A stretch of 64,000 nt of DNA from Thermoanaerobaculia bacterium (lineage in GTDB: Bacteria > Acidobacteriota > Thermoanaerobaculia > Multivoradales > Multivoraceae). This document shows positions 62,048-64,000 of the stretch, piece by piece. Numbering within the stretch: position 1 is the stretch's first letter; each line of letters opens with the position of its first letter. The stretch spans positions 1 to 64,000 of the forward strand of contig JAJEBV010000021.1 in the NCBI GenBank assembly GCA_022822365.1, given 5' to 3'. The translations under genes and the position numbers were made by a program. Below the pieces are notes generated by a model. The model worked only from the letters and a program-made list of their open reading frames with translations. It did no database searches and was not told the DNA's origin.

Positions 62048-62563
62048 TCAACCCCGTTCCGGCGACGCGGCGGCAGCCTTCACGACTCGCTCCAGAGGCC
62101 GGCGGTGGAGGTAGCAGAGGGCGGCGGCCAGAGCGTCGGATGCGTCGGCGCTGCGCCGCACCGGCGCTGGGCCCAGAAGCACGTCGACCATGCGGGAGAC
62201 CTGGGTCTTGTCGGCCCGGCCACTGCCGCAGACCGCCTGCTTGACCTCGGCCGGCGAGAACTCGCGGACGTCCAGGCCATGCCGACCGAGCACGGAGAGG
62301 ATGACGCCCCGGGCCTGGGCCAGCGCGATCAGGGAGCGGCTGTTGCGCCCGTGAAACAGGGACTCGAGCACCGCCGCCGCCGGCTGCCAGCGGTCGAGCG
62401 TCTCCTCGACACCCTCCGCCAGCCGGGCCATGCGCGCCGCCGGCGTCGGCTCGCCGGCGAGGGCGATCCGGCCCGCATCCAGTTGGCGAACCCTCGACCC
62501 CTCCTGCTCCACCACGCCGAACCCCGTGTAGCGACTCCCGGGATCGATCCCGAGGACGATCAC
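62048..62563 (-). CDS. ruvC: Holliday junction resolvase RuvC
   Basis: A 171-aa endonuclease resolving recombination junctions. Acidic catalytic residues are in VLGIDPGSRYTGFGVV, VLESLFHGRNSRS, and ASDALAAALCYLH. GTG 62563 starts it. ruvA and ruvB are not adjacent; yebC is 19 bp upstream, a frequent yebC-ruvC order. Confidence 0.96.
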   Translation of the reverse strand: MIVLGIDPGSRYTGFGVVEQEGSRVRQLDAGRIALAGEPTPAARMARLAEGVEETLDRWQPAAAVLESLFHGRNSRSLIALAQARGVILSVLGRHGLDVREFSPAEVKQAVCGSGRADKTQVSRMVDVLLGPAPVRRSADASDALAAALCYLHRRPLERVVKAAAASPERG

Positions 62564-62582
62564 GGCAACGCCACGGAGACGG

Positions 62583-63347
62583 TCAGGACGCCAGCCGCTC
62601 GAGCAGCTCGTCGTCCAGGTCGAAGTTGGCCCAGACGTTCTGCACGTCGTCCTGATCTTCCAGTGCGTCGATCAGGCGCATGAGCGGACCCGCGCCCCCT
62701 TCGTCGAGCTGGACCAGGTTCTGGGGTTCCATCGTCAGTTGCGCGACGGTCGCGGTCAGGCCGCGCTCCTCGATCGCATCCTTCGTCGCATGGAACGCCT
62801 CGACCGAGGTGTAGACGCTGTAGCTCTCGTCCTCGACCGAAAAGTCCTCGGCCTCGAGTTCGAGCGCGAGCTCGACCAGCGCTTCCTCGTCCACGCCGGA
62901 GTCCTCGAGGGCAGCGCGATCGAAGACGAAGAAGCCGCGGCGATGGAACATCCAGGCGACGCAGCCGTTCTCGCCCAGGTTTCCGCCGTGCTTGGTGAAC
63001 AGGTGCCGGACCTCCGAAACGGTCCGGTTCCGGTTGTCGGTGAGGGTCTCCACCAGCACCGCCACGCCGCCGGGGCCGTACCCCTCGTAGGCGACTTCCT
63101 CGTAGGACACGCCTTCGAGCTCTCCGGTGCCCTTCCTGATCGCCCTGTCGATGTTGTCTCCCGGCACGTTCTGCGCCTTCGCCTCCGACAGGGCGTGACG
63201 GAGTCTCGGGTTGCCCGCGGGATCGCCCCCGCCAAGCCGGGCGGCGACCGACACCTCCTTCAGGATGCGAGTGAAGACCTTGCTGCGGCGGGCGTCCTGC
63301 GCCGCCTTCTTGTGCTTGATCGTGCTCCACTTGCTGTGACCGGACAT
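62583..63347 (-). CDS. yebC: YebC/PmpR-family regulator
   Basis: A 254-aa three-domain protein with the family start [20 protein letters not shown], then [40 protein letters not shown] and [17 protein letters not shown]. YebC proteins act as transcriptional regulators or, in recent work, ribosome-associated factors that help at proline stretches. It is divergent from folC with 14 bp between starts. Confidence 0.96.
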   Translation of the reverse strand: MSGHSKWSTIKHKKAAQDARRSKVFTRILKEVSVAARLGGGDPAGNPRLRHALSEAKAQNVPGDNIDRAIRKGTGELEGVSYEEVAYEGYGPGGVAVLVETLTDNRNRTVSEVRHLFTKHGGNLGENGCVAWMFHRRGFFVFDRAALEDSGVDEEALVELALELEAEDFSVEDESYSVYTSVEAFHATKDAIEERGLTATVAQLTMEPQNLVQLDEGGAGPLMRLIDALEDQDDVQNVWANFDLDDELLERLAS

Positions 63348-63361
63348 GGCGGGTTTATCTT

Positions 63362-64000
63362 ATGCTGCGCCGCCACGTGACCGGCGCGACCAAACCCTCG
63401 GCGAGCGAGATCCTCGACCGCCTCGAAGTCTGGGGGCGGAAGCTCGGCCTCGACGCCACGCGGAGCCTGCTCGACGTGCTCGGCAAGCCGCAGCAGCGGG
63501 TGCCGACGGTGCTGGTCGCGGGTACCAACGGCAAGGGTTCGACCAGCGCCGCGCTCGCCTCGATCCTGAGCGCCGCCGGCCTTCGCTGCGGCCTCTACAC
63601 CTCGCCCCACCTCGAGCACGTCGAGGAGCGGCTGCGGATCGACGGCATGGCGATATCGGAGACGGAACTCGGGCACTGGCTCCGGCAGGTGCTGGACGCG
63701 GCCGGCGAGGCGCCGCCGACCTACTTCGAGAGCCTGACCGCGGCGGCCTGGCTGCACTTCGCCCATCACGGGGTCGACGCCGCGGTGTTCGAGGTCGGCC
63801 TGGGCGGTCGACTCGACGCGACGAACGTCTCGGACCCCCTGCTCTCCGTGATCACCCAGGTAGCGCGTGACCACGCGCCGCAACTGGGCTGGACCCTGAC
63901 TTCCATCGCCGGCGAAAAGGCCGGCGTCATGCGCCCCGGACGCACCTGCCTTACCTGGCCCGGCCGGCCGGAGGTGGAGCGTGAGCTTCGCCGCTGCGCG
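63362..64000 (+). CDS. folC: folylpolyglutamate/dihydrofolate synthase, N-terminal part
   Basis: The first 213 codons of a Mur-ligase-fold enzyme; the window ends inside it. The P-loop is VLVAGTNGKGSTSAALASIL, followed by YTSPHLEHVEERLRIDG, PTYFESLTAAAWLHFAHH, and EVGLGGRLDATNVSDP, which are FolC signatures. It ligates glutamate to folates or dihydropteroate. The usual ITNIGxDH segment reads ITQVARDHAPQLG, a small divergence. ATG 63362 is used; GTG 63377 is a possible later start. Confidence 0.92.
   Translation, partial: MLRRHVTGATKPSASEILDRLEVWGRKLGLDATRSLLDVLGKPQQRVPTVLVAGTNGKGSTSAALASILSAAGLRCGLYTSPHLEHVEERLRIDGMAISETELGHWLRQVLDAAGEAPPTYFESLTAAAWLHFAHHGVDAAVFEVGLGGRLDATNVSDPLLSVITQVARDHAPQLGWTLTSIAGEKAGVMRPGRTCLTWPGRPEVERELRRCA

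Overview
The window is a GC-rich bacterial chromosome segment from a diderm: it encodes BamD, RseP, TatA, an ExbB/ExbD/TonB energy-transduction set and many lipoprotein or Sec/Tat signal peptides. The gene mix (DUF3604 lipoprotein, FG-GAP lipoprotein, PQQ dehydrogenases with cytochrome c, a secreted protease with a Cys-x-LCL-type C-terminal module, DUF4143 ATPase) resembles environmental Acidobacteriota (Thermoanaerobaculia-like). That placement is inference; there is no rRNA in the window to test it.

Layout. 1-140: the end of an IS3-family element. 149-13454: accessory and respiratory genes, namely a LuxR regulator, an FG-GAP lipoprotein, a SoxC-like sulfite dehydrogenase with a monohaem cytochrome, an APH-fold kinase, a PQQ dehydrogenase / cytochrome / sugar dehydrogenase cluster, a frameshifted DUF3604 lipoprotein, a SpoIIE phosphatase and a DUF3782-like nuclease-fold protein. 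14004-22264: a mobile-DNA zone with an unknown eight-cysteine secreted protein, a tyrosine recombinase, a DUF4143 ATPase and a complete IS21 element that has split the 3' end of a secreted metalloprotease gene. 22394-31549: tRNA-Ser, serS and a polysaccharide locus (membrane protein, tandem GT2-GT2, GT2-GT4 fusion, polyprenyl-phosphate sugar transferase). 31550-38253: a compact minus-strand run (GT9, small membrane protein, NUDIX, HAD, Rrf2, lipoprotein, ispH, purD, ricT). 38321-38731: four tRNA genes. 38742-45079: pcrA, glmU, a TPR protein, a GNAT and a processive GT2. 45093-53111: a plus-strand envelope/isoprenoid operon (mannosyltransferase-like protein, truA, cdsA, dxr, rseP, PASTA protein, rpe, bamD). 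53207-64000: Fis-type regulator, lytic transglycosylase, tatA, AmgK-like kinase, pgeF, gatB, the Ton system, ruvC, yebC and the start of folC.

The strongest unexplained signal is an interspersed repeat family, labelled R1-R12 here. Full copies hold three consecutive hairpins whose arms differ between copies yet stay base-paired, followed by a constant tail, GCGCACCCAGTG. Copies lie between genes, at gene starts and in frame inside genes. They encode the start of a signal peptide, a linker between two glycosyltransferase domains, an N-terminal extension and a loop of a polytopic membrane protein. I know of no named family that matches.

Most housekeeping genes are tightly packed with 4-nt stop/start overlaps (ATGA, GTGA, TTGA), so translational coupling is likely throughout. 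GTG and TTG starts are common, and purD appears to use CTG.
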